A stretch of 47,589 bases of DNA from Chara braunii (lineage: Eukaryota; Streptophyta; Charophyceae; Charales; Characeae): NCBI GenBank assembly GCA_003427395.1, contig BFEA01000024.1, positions 2,370,574 to 2,418,162 of the forward strand, in the 5' to 3' direction. This document shows, one piece after another, positions 1-10,240 of this stretch. Positions within the stretch are counted from its first letter, which is position 1. Every line of letters starts with the position of its first letter. A program made the translations under genes and the position numbers. The notes under the pieces were generated by a model. The model was not told the origin of the DNA and made no database searches. It worked only from the letters and a program-made list of their open reading frames with translations.

Positions 1-118
1 CACACCCACCCACCCACCCACAGTTCATGTGAACCCCATGAAAAAAGCATGATTGGGCCAAACTGTTTCGTTGGACTTTCACCAACTCGTCAGGAGGTTG
101 AACCCCGACAGTCTGCCC
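1..118 (+). repeat. Partial copy of the A/D-unit hairpin module
   Basis: The window opens inside a repeat found again at about 42340-42460. Both have a small hairpin (here GTTCATGTGAAC, 23-34), then a short A-rich stretch, then a close match running from ACTGTTTCGTTGG to CACCAACTCGTCAGG. The same ACTGTTTCGTCGG-type word recurs near 11029. The element continues to the left of the window. It is repeat DNA with no sign of coding. Confidence 0.6.
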
Positions 119-139
119 ATGCATGATGCATTTCCATGC

Positions 140-200
140 ATGCGTGTGTTCCTACTTGTGTGTGTGTGCGTGCATGCGCGTGTGTGTGTGCATGTGCTTG
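140..200. repeat. Imperfect (TG)n microsatellite
   Basis: Alternating TG/CG/CA dinucleotides run through this stretch. The overlapping open frames here are low-complexity artefacts. From 201 to 409 I see nothing that supports a gene. Confidence 0.8.
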
Positions 201-409
201 TTCGAGTGGACTGGCAGGCATTCCTGTGAGTGTGTGTTGTGCGCCAACAAAAATACGCGGGGGGGCCGAACCGCTGAGCCCAAGAGGAGACTGTCCCGCC
301 TGGAACCGGTTTCTCCCCACGCCTGGCAGCAATGGCCCAAAACGCCCTGGCCCTCCACAAAAGGAAAACACAGGACCGTACCGGTAGTCCAAACATTGCA
401 CAGCAATCC

Positions 410-592
410 AGGCCGTTCGCGGGCCCGACAACCCTGATTGCCCCACGATCTTAAAGGTTTAAGATCGCGGGGCACTCCAGGCCGTCGGGCCGGTAGGACC
501 GCGAACGGCCTGAATCGTCGCGCGATCTTAAAATCTTAACATCGTGGGGCAATCTGAGCCGTTGGGCCGGTAGGTCCGCGGACGGCCCGAAT
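410..592. repeat. Three-arm fold-back repeat
   Basis: A GC-rich arm occurs three times. Arm 1 (410-455, from AGGCCGTTCGCGG to GATCTTAAA) is the reverse complement of arm 2 (about 459-512), apart from a roughly 10-base insertion. Arm 3 (about 531-592) is a direct, diverged copy of arm 2. Arms 1 and 2 meet at AAAGGTTT and could form a long hairpin. The boundaries are approximate. Confidence 0.7.
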
Positions 593-1135
593 CCCAAAAT
601 TCTCACATTAGGAACTTTTATAAGTGTAGGGATACACTACGAGTCACGTATCCCCACTGGAGTCTCTTTATAGACAGTTCGGTACACGTCTCTCCCTGAT
701 AGCGTTGGCCTGCCCAACACGGCCTCTACAGTGCAGCAAAGCAGACCAAAGGACTGAGCAGCAAAGCATGCGTGCTCCACTCTCAGTGGGTTGGCATAGT
801 AACCGTGACCAACTGCTTCGTCCAGGCCCCTTCTGAGACAACGCCCGTCTCCCACCAGCATGCTCTCTAGGAAGAATGTCGACTCTCAAGGTTGAGCGCT
901 CGTGACACCTCACTAGGAGAGGACTCACAAGACAAGACACACTTCCTCACGGTAAGAAGTGATGAAGAGGGTAGATAAGGTAAGGAGCAACGTACCTCAT
1001 AAGACACCTCACTAGTAGAGGACTCACAAGACAAGACACGCTTCCTCATTTTGAAAGCAGGGTTCGACTGCGCTCGCTGAGAACAGTCAGAATCCGCAAA
1101 GAAAATCATGAACTGAAAGCTTTGATTTGGTGTGG
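593..1135. repeat. Non-genic segment with a 46-bp direct repeat
   Basis: A 46-bp sequence beginning GACACCTCACTAG occurs at 904-949 and again at 1003-1048 with very few differences, 99 bp apart. The remainder shows no coding or RNA signal that I recognise. Confidence 0.6.
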
Positions 1136-1139
1136 ACCG

Positions 1140-1935
1140 GGGGGGGGGGATAAGTTGGGGGGGGGGGTGTTAGTGACAACGTTCGACGCTGAGGAGGAGA
1201 AAAAGGGGAGCGGAGGAGGAAAAGATAAGAAGAGGAGAGGAGAATGAAGAAGAAGAGCATGAGGTGGAGAAGAAAAAGAGGAAGAGGAGAAGAAATAAGA
1301 CTCTGAGGTGGAGAAGAAGAAGAAGACGCTGAGGAGAAAAAGAGTGGGGGACTGTTCGACGTTTTCGTACTTTTCTTCCCCAAAAAAACACAAAAGAAGG
1401 ACAGCCAAGGAGGAAAAGATAAGAAGAGGAGAGGAGGACGGAGATGAAGAGGATAAGGAGGAGGAGGAGAATAAGAGGAAGAGGAGAAGAAGAAGAAGAA
1501 GAAGAAGAGCCTAAGGACGAGAAGAAGAAGACGGCGCTAAAGAAGAGAAGAAGAGTGGGAGGTGGAGGAGAGGGCGGGGGTTTCAACTTTGCGTCCTGAC
1601 GTCGGGCGTGGGGGGAGAGGGGAGTGACAACTTTCTGTCGACGGTCGGGCTCAACTTTTCACCGATAAAAGAAAGGCGGCAGGGGGCGGGGAAAGGAGAG
1701 TACGACGAAAGGATAAAAGAGGAGATGAGGTAGAAGAAGAGGAGGAGGAGGAGGAGATGGCGATGATGGTGACAAATAGGAGAGGAGGAAGAAGAAGAAA
1801 AAGAAAAACAAGAAGAAGAAAAACAAGAAGAAAAAGAAGAGAAGAAGAGAAGAAGAGGAGGAGAGAAGATGATGATGATGAATAGGACAGGAGGAAGGAG
1901 AAGTGGTGGCGGAGGAGGAGAAGAAGAGGGATAAC
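1140..1935. repeat. Long polypurine (GA/GGA-rich) tract
   Basis: For almost 800 bp the plus strand is overwhelmingly purine (GAA, GGA, GAG words), broken by short mixed pieces at about 1170-1190, 1345-1410 and 1570-1680. The apparent minus-strand proteins made of Ser, Leu and Phe are translations of this simple sequence and are not genes. A tract like this can form triplex (H-DNA). Confidence 0.85.
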
Positions 1936-1937
1936 GG

Positions 1938-1940
<3 letters not shown>

Positions 1941-2019
<79 letters not shown>
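1941..2019. repeat. Compound microsatellite (CT)30(CA)9
   Basis: A perfect CT run spans 1941-2000 and is followed directly by CA repeats to about 2019. It continues the strand asymmetry of the preceding polypurine tract, with the purine strand switching from plus to minus. Confidence 0.95.
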
Positions 2020-2020
<1 letters not shown>

Positions 2021-4738
2021 CCTAGAGTCGCAATGGCGGGCTTGCGCGGCGGACAGCAGCACGGGCGACTCAACGAAGACGATGGCGGACTCGCGCGCGT
2101 CTCCAATGAATGAACGGCATGGCAGGATCACAGGTCGACGGGTAGGATACTTCGGACGAAATTTGAACTGAACTTCAGCGCCTTCTCCCAGTTTCAATCG
2201 CAGCCGATCTTGGCTGCCTATCAATAAAGATCAGCGGCCGAGATTGGCCACTTTTTCTTTTGCTCATCGACAGGCCTATCGGGCCCGGTCCACATTTCTT
2301 TCAGCGGTGGTGGGGTCTACGAGCCCCAAACAACAACTTAGGGCCCCCCCCAAAAAAAAAATCCACCCCAGCAAAAATGCGCTGCGAGGAACCGGGAGCC
2401 AACCGGGATGGGTGACCAGTTGGTCCAACCGAGAGGGTCCCGGTCAGGGGAGGGGTCCCCAGTCCAACCGGGGACCAACACTGCCTGAGACCAACACTGC
2501 CTGACGTGCATTTATGCTGACCGGTCAGTGCCTCGGCACAACCCACAATATAATGCAGTTCCACCACATAGCCTTCCTGGTTCTCCCTCTCGACACAGTT
2601 CCGCCTATACAACCGGCGCACAAGCCTCATCACCGACTCGCCGTCCATGACAAAGTGCCAAACAGCTATAGCGCTGGAGCCAGCGGAGTGGCTCTAACCA
2701 GCTCTGATCCTTGCAAGGAAAATGAGCAACAGCGAAATGACAGAATTCCAAACTGCAAAATCACACTCAAAGCCAGATAGTCGATAGCAGTCCAGAAAGC
2801 AGAAATGCACTGATATTACACCGGAGGAGAACCGAAGCGCCGAACTCAAATGTCAACAAGAGAATACTCTCGCCACCATCAACAATGTATCCTGACGCCT
2901 TCCTCCTACTTGGCGCTCAGCGCCCTGACTACTATCACACCACTATCCTACAAGCCTACGAACTGACAATGCAACCAGTTGATGTCAGCAGCAGCAATCA
3001 AAGTACATGCCGATGTCGTCCATGTAGACGTCTGCCAAAACCAGGTACGTGCCCTGACATCATCTCCTCACTCGCCCCCACACCCTCGTCTTCTACCCCC
3101 CTGACCTTGTCCAAGCCTGAGCCCGGCTATGGGGGCTGGGCTATGGCGCTGCCTGCTTGCAGCGCCCTTCCTTTTCGTGACTCGCGTTCATGCACCCATC
3201 GCACGGCAGACAGGCACGAGCACTCGCTCCAGCAGCGATGCCGCACGTACCGCCATGTGCCCGAATGGCCCACCCGTAGCTTGGCTCCTTCCTAAATGAA
3301 AAGCAGCCAGGCTCATTGACTGCCTGCACTGGGACGAGCGCCCGCCCAGTCGTGTGGTGCTCCCTGCTTTCCCTTCATTGCTGGAAGTGCGTAGAAGGCT
3401 CACAAATATTTCTTATTCTCACGAGCAAGGTGGAGGTAACCAACCGGTGAGTGGTAACTGTCTGGCGCCCACCAAAGTTTTGCAAAATTCATGAATTCAG
3501 GCCTCATTGAAATCCGATGAGCCGCCTTCACTTAGGGCGGGCAAATGCTTGCTGTAAGGGCCCCTCACGAGCATGCCGAGGACTTAAATCCTTGCAACTC
3601 ATTATTCTTTGCACCAAACATCAACAAAGAATCTGCAAAAGGTTGCCAATCACCCACAGCCAAGCCTACCGGCTCACCCTGTGGCTGACCACAGGCTCCC
3701 GACGGCACATTTTTTAGACATTGAACAGATGCAGCAGCATATCAAGACAAAGGTCAATTCTCAGGAGGCTTTACCACAACCCTCAAAGACCATAAAACCA
3801 TATTTACTTCCTTAAAAAACAGGCTGATACACACACGGCAGACAAATTCCCTGCACCCCTGCAAACCTGCAAAGAGCCAGATGCCCTTATGACACAATGA
3901 CCTTCCCATGCACGCACCTAGCTGACTCCAATTCCAGCTACGTTCAGAACAAGACTTTCTGGACATGTCAACAGGAGACCAGTAGGTAGCTTTATTTGAA
4001 ACGGAAAAACAGAGGAAAAGAGCTGGTTTGCGGGCTCCAAGCCTCGGCCGCGCCCGGTGGGCCCTGCTCAGGCAAAATGGACCCGGCCTTAGTGCAGAAC
4101 AGGCAAGGAAAATGCCACCAAACCTGTGGGAAGGCTGGCATGAGGTAGTTGGGAGGAAAGTTGGAGGCAGCCTCTCCAACTGACCGGTACGCCCAGCCTC
4201 CCGGTTAGTTGAAAAGCCTTAGGCACAAGTACCAGTTCATAAGCCTCTAAGAAGGTTCCCAGACTGGTGTGAGCCCAGTACCAGCCAGGCTGCCGCGATC
4301 TCCAGAAAGTGACAAAAGGAAGGGAAGCATTCCAGACGTTTGCAGGCACTGGCAAGCAGCGCCAGCTATGAAACAAGCGCACGCGGCCAGGCCCCCAATC
4401 ATTGATAAGGGAGAAGGGGAGGAGCAGCCACAGGCAGCTGCTCCTACTTTGCAGCAGCCATAACTGCGCCAAGGGCGCTGGTGCCGGGGTGATCATGGGT
4501 CAAGGACAGTGCTGGGAACATGCAAACTTACCTGGCACTGGCCAAAAAACACAGGGTGGCGAGACTATGCGGTCTTGTTGGGCAAGAGGGCAGTGGATGT
4601 ATTGCTGTTGGATTAAACCACCAATCGGTCCGACGTTGAAAAATTGGGGGGACCGGTAGCACAGGCTAATGAGGGCTACAGGTACAACAGTGTGGAGAAC
4701 CCGCATAGTGGCAAAAGTGAGGATGCGAGCCTCGGCAA
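2020..4738. other. No gene recognised; small tandem repeat inside
   Basis: Several frames of 60-140 codons exist on both strands (for example plus 2885-3295 and minus 4089-4496). Their translations show no motif I recognise, and they overlap one another. The only clear structure is a perfect 16-bp unit, GACCAACACTGCCTGA, present twice in tandem at 2473-2504. Unrecognised exons cannot be excluded. Confidence 0.5.
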
Positions 4739-4990
4739 TTTATTTCATGTTTTTTCCTGAAAAGATCACAACCTAATTTAGCGGGAGACAAATTTTCATA
4801 TTTTTCTACGCATTCTTCCTTACGCGAAAAATTGCTGAAGTTGGGGTACTTGCTTTGTTTTGTGTGTGTGGGAGGGGGGGGGGGAGGAGGCGCGTGGCAG
4901 GGGTTACTTTTCCGTTAGCCACAAGTGGAAGAGTGGCAAAAATGGAGGATGTGCCGAAGTGGCGCGACGATCATTTGACTATCAAACTAG
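4739..4990 (+). repeat. Dispersed repeat, copy 1
   Basis: This stretch shares ordered blocks with 6905-7085. The blocks are a T-rich start, then TTTTTCCTGAAA, then CAACCTAAT, then TGAAGTTGGGGTACT, then GAGTGGCAAAAATGGA and a closing GACGAT. A G-rich insertion (about 4863-4890) interrupts this copy. No coding content is evident. Confidence 0.55.
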
Positions 4991-5430
4991 GCTACCAGAG
5001 TGGCCCGGAACCTCTTGACCAACCGGGCCAAAAAAAAATGCAACGAGCCTCTTAGTTCAACACCATTGAGCGCACACAATCACACCACATGCATGTATGA
5101 GATCACACGAGATTCACAATGGAGACCAGAGAGAAGAAGACCATGTAGCGCAGCTCAGAATTCCAATAAGTAATTACAAGAGCAATAAGAGTTCAAGTCA
5201 CCGGCGGTCATCAGCTCATACGAAAGGTAACCAGTAACCAGCATAAGCTCTCAGGTAAGTATCTCTTCCCCATTGCTCTTCTCCCTTATGAATCTCGTCT
5301 CCTCGCTGGTCTTCTCCCTAGCTATGTCCTCGCCTCGTCTTCTCCTCCTACATGCGTGCATACTCACTAACTCTACTCAAGGATCTACTCTGAATACACG
5401 AGAGAAGGTTAACAACAGTCGTATTTTTCA

Positions 5431-5850
5431 TCACCACTTCAAGACACCCTTCACCACTTTAGGATGCAGCCTGCCTAAACAAGTGGTTTTCAGGGTCTTC
5501 GAACCTTTCACCACTTCAGGACCATTCAGGTCTGAAAATCCTGAATTGTCCTGAAGTGGTGAAAGCTCCAAAGACCCTGAAAACCACTTGTTTAGCAGGC
5601 TGCATCCTCAAGTGGTGAAGGGCGGTTTTCATGGTCTTCGAACCTTTCACCACTTCATGACCATTCAGCATTTTCAGACTGCCCAAAACTCTCACTTGAC
5701 CACTTCAAGACACCCTTCACCACTTCAGGATGCAGCCTGCCTAAACAGGTGGTTTTCAGGGTCTTCGGACCTTTCACCACTTCAGGACCATTTAGGATTT
5801 TCAGAGTGCCCAAAACTCTCACTTCAGAATTTTCAATCCTGAATTTTCAG
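5431..5850. repeat. Fold-back plus direct repeats (CACCACTTCA family)
   Basis: A unit of about 97 bp at 5431-5527 (with CACCACTT, GATGCAGCCTGCCTAAACA and TTTTCAGGGTCTTCG) recurs directly at 5698-5794 and inverted at 5549-5622. Arm 5449-5522 can pair with 5549-5622 around a loop of about 26 nt. A further direct pair is 5629-5697 and 5757-5825, ending CCCAAAACTCTCACTT. This is non-coding repeat DNA. The 5000-5430 interval before it shows nothing recognisable. Confidence 0.75.
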
Positions 5851-6060
5851 CTACCCGATAACCGCTTGTGGAATACACCCACTGATATGTCTACTAACAC
5901 TCTAAAGTCTACTACTAACACTCTGCACTGGCACAGCTATGGCTGCCTTTCCCCTGCCAGCGCAATCTCTTCCTCGCTCTCCCTCTCTCTTAGCGCAGCA
6001 CTCTGGCTTCAGCACTATGCCCCTCACAATAGCGCACAAGCGCACCAGCACTTCCACACT

Positions 6061-6206
6061 TCATGCGAATGAGCAATCTACCCGAATGGGAGGCTGGCCA
6101 GTCCTTTCGTAGTCTTGGATTGCACTTCACACTTAATGCGAATGAGCAATCTGCCCGAATGGGAGGCTGGCCAGTCCTTTCGTACTCTTGGATTGCACTT
6201 CAACTC
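6061..6206 (+). repeat. Two-copy 73-bp tandem repeat
   Basis: GCGAATGAGCAATCT begins at 6065 and again at 6138, and both copies continue through GGCTGGCCAGTCCTTTCGTA and TTGGATTGCACTTCA. The copies are almost identical, which suggests a recent duplication. Confidence 0.85.
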
Positions 6207-6349
6207 GTGCCAGCCTCTGCTTCTTGGGGCCTGACTAGGTCCCGGTACCACATCCCCAGGGCCTGTCTGCTTCCGAATGTCAAGGCCTAGAACCTTCCCG
6301 AATTTCCATGGGTCTGCTGCTGCTTGGGCCTTTTGAGTCATGACTTTTC

Positions 6350-6610
6350 GATTTTAGCACATGGTTTTGACTGTGGATTGTGACTCCTACCTCTGAGACA
6401 CGACTCTGGCCTATGGGACTGCCCTTTCACTCGTGGGATGTGACTATTCAATATGACTTTTCATTATGAGACGTGACTTTTGCCCCTGAGGTGTGACTTT
6501 TTGTTGGGTGCCTGTTGGATTGGACTGCTGAGGTGCCCGACTGTGACTTTTCTAAATTGGACTAATTCGGCCTTTCTTGGCCAGGGCCTCTGACCCTGTG
6601 ACCCGAATTT
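6350..6610 (+). repeat. Degenerate TGTGACTTTT minisatellite
   Basis: Words close to TGGGATGTGACTTTT or TGAGACGTGACTTTT recur every 15-30 bases (for example near 6435, 6470, 6487 and 6540). The spacing is irregular, consistent with a decayed tandem array. Confidence 0.5.
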
Positions 6611-6754
6611 GGGGCCTGAATCGTGGAAGGCCTTTCAAAAATAAAAATTAGGAAAAAAATTGACTTTTTTTTTTTTTTTTTTTTGGTAAAAAATTTCGAT
6701 GTGACCCTGAGGCAAAAGTTGTTCAGTTTACTTTTCTGCATAACATAGTTTTTT

Positions 6755-6822
6755 TTCAGACTATTTTGAATTTTGTTTTTGCTGAGATTTCAGACTATTT
6801 TGAATTTTGTTTTTGCTGAGAC
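6755..6822 (+). repeat. Perfect two-copy 34-bp tandem repeat
   Basis: The unit starting TTCAGACTATTTTGAA and ending TTTTTGCTGAGA is repeated exactly, at 6755-6788 and 6789-6822. Just upstream, CTTTTCTGCATAACATA recurs as TTTTTCTGCATAACATA near 47550, so the sequence around it is itself a dispersed repeat. A poly-T run lies at 6665-6684. Confidence 0.9.
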
Positions 6823-6904
6823 CTACTTGGGCCCTTGCATGGCCAGCCAGCCCGGGCAAACAAGGTCAACAGGCACAGCCCACCTGGTAGCCTAGCTATC
6901 GAAA

Positions 6905-7225
6905 CAATTTTTTTATTTTTTTATATTTTTCCTGAAAGACTACAACCTAATCTACCGGGAATCCAATTTTGAGATTTGTCTTTGCATTAGTCTGAGCGCA
7001 AAAAAACACTGAAGTTGGGGTACTCTTCCGTAGGCCCATAGGTGCCGGAGTGGCAAAAATGGAAAATACACCAATTCGGTGGGACGATTATTTCACTAAA
7101 ATTTTTTAAAAATCATTTTTTATATATTTTTCCTCGCAAGATCATGACCTATCTACAGGATATCAAATTTTCAGATTTTTCATGCATTTTTTTGGGCGCA
7201 AGAAATCACGAAAATAGGCACTCGG
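6905..7225 (+). repeat. Dispersed repeat, copies 2 and 3
   Basis: Copy 2 (6905-7085) matches the repeat at 4739-4990, with the same order of CCTGAAAGA, CAACCTAAT, GAAGTTGGGGTACT and GAGTGGCAAAAATGGA. A shorter, more diverged copy 3 follows at about 7105-7225 (ATTTTTCCTCGCAAGATCATGACCTA type sequence). The unannotated 7226-7657 shows no gene. Confidence 0.55.
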
Positions 7226-7657
7226 AAATTGCGTCACTGGACCCGCTGCTTGCCTGTCGATCGGCGCACTCCCACCAAATGTGGCCCTAACTCACTGGAA
7301 AGCTCATTTTCGGCCGGCGGGGGCACTGGTGGTTTAATGAGAGGTTGCAGGAGTCGGACTTTCTTTGCCAAAAGACTTCAGTAAGTGTGTGTTCATTTGG
7401 TATGCTCTTGGCTTTGTGATTCTACTTTTGACTTTGCTCATGCATACTGGTTCTGCTTAAGAGTCTTTCACTGTTGGAAATTTTGTGTTCTTATTATCTT
7501 ATACATGGTTCCTCGGACATTCAAATTGAACTGATATATTGTCAATTTGTCAATATCTATGAACAAAAAGAGCGCATGTTGCGAAACAAGAGGTAAACAT
7601 TTTTATAAAAAAACAAGACAAAAAACATGAAGGGCACACTGAAACCATTCATTTTTC

Positions 7658-8331
7658 TCATTCTTCTCTTAACTCCACCTTCACTGTGCCTTCCACGTAC
7701 AAGGCTCGCCACGTTGATGAAGTTGAGCGCAAGCTGCCCGCATCCCCATGTGCCATACCGGCCCCCTTGTACGCTGTGAGAAAGAGACAGAGTAAAGGGG
7801 AAGGGGATAAACACAGGCAAGACAGATGGAGAGAAGATGAACAAAGAATGACAAAGGGAAAGTACGGGAACGTGAGGGAAAGTACGGAGTGTGGAATGAA
7901 GATGAAGGCAAAGGATAGGATAAGAAAACACTCAAGAATGAGTCTGCACTTGACAACAGAGAGGACATACATTGTAAGGATTAGATGGATGAACACATGG
8001 AAGACCTAGCTAAGCATACTCACTACAATCGCCACAGCAGCTGGCATTTCGCATGCTCACCATACACTCCCGACAAATGGCATGCCGACTGCAGGCCAAA
8101 ACGAAGGAAGACCGCTCACCACAAAAGACCATGCATTCAGTATAGCGCCCATGGCCACGCAATGGACATATAGTGTCCGGATGTGGGTGCCTGCAGTCAG
8201 GAACAGAGGGACAGTCCTCTACATACATGGATGCAGAAACCATGTCATTAGAGTGATTATGACAGAGAAGATGGCAGCTACAGCCGAGTGTAACTGTTAT
8301 ACAGCCATGGAGAGAACATACACAACAGAAG
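7658..8331 (-). CDS. RING-type zinc-finger protein, two candidate exons (partial)
   Basis: An exon is proposed at 8331-8024 and a terminal exon at 7773-7658. Codons between 8135 and 8025 spell C-x3-C-x9-C-x2-H-x2-C-x2-C-x9-C-x2-C, the RING-HC pattern of E3 ubiquitin ligases except for Cx3C in place of Cx2C. Upstream lies another Cys/His-rich stretch, including VPDCRHPHPDTICP, that may bind zinc. Just after the last RING cysteine comes a strong donor (A|GTGAGT, intron from 8023). The first good acceptor, CTCACAG|CG with a pyrimidine tract (intron to 7774), gives a 250-bp intron and restores phase, reading 37 codons to a TGA. An alternative acceptor for the first exon lies at 8293. The true 5' exons are unknown. 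RING fingers usually mediate ubiquitin transfer, but that role is inferred from the motif alone. It could also be a pseudogene or TE-borne fragment. Confidence 0.42.
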
Positions 8332-8369
8332 CTTAATATACAGAAATAGAATTGAAAATTAAAATTCAA

Positions 8370-9413
8370 TTCTTATTCCCTCCTCCTCCAATTCAATCAG
8401 ATACATGAAATTTCAAGAATCCCAACCGTGGTTCAACAACCGCGAACAAACTCAAATGGAACTTCATCGAACAACAGGAATTTTATCCTTCCTCCACCCT
8501 CAACTCAACAGTCCCCTGGCTATGGCACTCATCGCCCAAAGCTGCAGACCACCAGCGCCCTTTCCCCCGCTCAGGCACCAATCAGGAACAGCATAGAAGA
8601 CTGGCGCCCAATCAGCACCCATCCAGGAGGTACAGCATCAGCACCCTGAATGAAGGAGAACCCTCTCCAGTCAAAGAAGATGAAACAGTAGCTGCAACGA
8701 AGTCAAGATGGCAGCATCTAACCCCAACACCACAGCTATGGTGTCCCCACATCAGTGCTCGAAGCCCAAGCTTCAGCGCAGTCCTTATGCACAACAGCAG
8801 CCCCCAGCTATTGGGGCTGCACTGTAAGCATGGCAACCTCTACGAAGAACCTCCAAACAGCACATGTCCACTGCTGACCAAATGAACCCGTCCTACTTTG
8901 GGCACAACCTATTTGTAGATTCACCAATTTCTAGACTCTCTACTACCGGACCTGCACTCCCTATAACGGTACAGGTTCAAGGCTGTAACTGGAATAACCT
9001 CAGGCCTGGGAATTTAGTAATTTGCAGAAATGTCCCCATAGGAACTTGGCCTGTTACAGTTACCGGTTAAGACCCAAAACTGAGAAAATTTACAAAAATG
9101 ACCCTGTTACTTGTACAGCCCACTGAGAATCTGCAAGTTAGTTTCATGACAGTGTCTGTAGAAGTGCAAAGGAGACGGTCACACGGTGTTGGTACATTTG
9201 CTGCTGCAGCATAGGGCCAGAGGAATGGTCCTCGACATAAAAGAGATTGCAGACAACTTGGCGTGGCAAGAAAACAACATCATTATGTATGAAATCAGTA
9301 ACATCAGTCATGGCATGGACCATGATGCCGTTGTCCCACAGCTCTCACTGGTCAGAGGCACCTAAAATGGCCATGTAATGGGCAGGTCCGTGCTCAATGC
9401 GGGCACAGATGTG
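8370..9413. other. No recognised feature
   Basis: Short overlapping frames occur on both strands (for example plus 8864-9070), none with a recognisable motif. I see no repeats, RNA genes or regulatory motifs that I can support here. Confidence 0.4.
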
Positions 9414-9489
9414 GGATGGAAGATTAAACCACTCACCTGCTCGAGCATTGCGTAGGCACAGATGCGGTGAGTGGTTTAATCTTCCATCC
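9414..9489. repeat. Perfect 24-bp inverted repeat
   Basis: The arm at 9414-9437 (GGATGGAAGATTAAACCACT, then CACC) is the exact reverse complement of 9466-9489, with a 28-base spacer. The word GGCACAGATG occurs both just outside the first arm and inside the spacer, so a short inverted duplication is likely. Confidence 0.9.
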
Positions 9490-9720
9490 AGCACAGAGAG
9501 AATGGGGCAGACAAAGAAACAAGCTGCTGATCCTCGGACAAGCGACGTTGCAGCGCACGCCCTCTATGATACACAATAAAAGTAGTGGTGTTGCAAACTG
9601 AATATGAACATGTCTCTGGTAACAAAGATGGAGCAACGGGAATAATGGGAACCGGAGAGTCTGTTCACAAGCGAGACCGTGAACAAGATGGGGGTGGCGC
9701 GGAGGACCCCAGTCGTCTGT

Positions 9721-9837
9721 GGCCAAGCACAAAAAGAGATGAGAGGAGGGTGGATTGGCGGCCAAGCACAAAAAGAGATGAGAGGAGGGTGGATTGGCGG
9801 TCAAGCACAAAAAGAGATGAGAGGGGGGTGGATTGGG
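9721..9837 (+). repeat. Three tandem 39-bp repeats
   Basis: The unit starts GGCCAAGCACAAAAAGAGAT and repeats at 9721, 9760 and 9799 with few changes. Because 39 is a multiple of three, the surrounding frame 9585-9863 reads a 13-residue repeat (STKRDERRVDW core). Nothing else supports that frame as a gene. Confidence 0.9.
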
Positions 9838-9889
9838 ACAAGATTTTGAAACAAGGACCGTGAGTGTCCAAGAGACTGTGATGTTCTTT

Positions 9890-10240
9890 GCTCTGGAGCT
9901 GCGGCAGAGGAAGTTGTGGCAGTAAAAACTACATTCGGGGGAATCCAAGCTATGGAGACTTCTGTACGGAAAAATGTAGCAGTGGAAACTGCAGCAGTGG
10001 AACTGGGGCAGTAGAAACTGCAGCAGTGGACACTGCAGCAGAGTCCTGTGGCCGGCAGGGGAAGCTGTGGCAGTAAAAACTACATTTGGGGGAATCCAAG
10101 CTATGGAGACTGCTGTACTGAAAACTGTAGCAGCGGAAACTGTACCAGTGGAAACTGCAGCAGTGGAACTGGGGCAGTAGAATCTGCAGCAGTGGACACT
10201 GCAGTAGTGGAAACTGCAGCAGTGAACTGTGGCCGGAACC
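9890..10240 (+). repeat. Compound minisatellite (GCAGCAGTGGAAACT units)
   Basis: A higher-order unit of about 150-185 bp occurs twice (about 9895-10045 and 10048-10235). Each starts near GGGGAAGCTGTGGCAGT (GAGGAAGTTGTGGCAGT in the first copy), continues GGGGGAATCCAAGCTATGGA, and then breaks into 12-15-bp GCAGTGGAAACT-like subunits. The long minus-strand open frame across 9433-10272 is held open by this repeat and by the 39-bp repeat. Its Cys/Ser-rich translation is not evidence of a protein. Confidence 0.75.

Noticed and set aside
1087-2106. Minus-strand Ser/Leu/Phe- and Arg/Glu-rich proteins up to 151 codons
   Set aside because: They are translations of the polypurine tract and (CT)n; there is no sequence complexity or motif.
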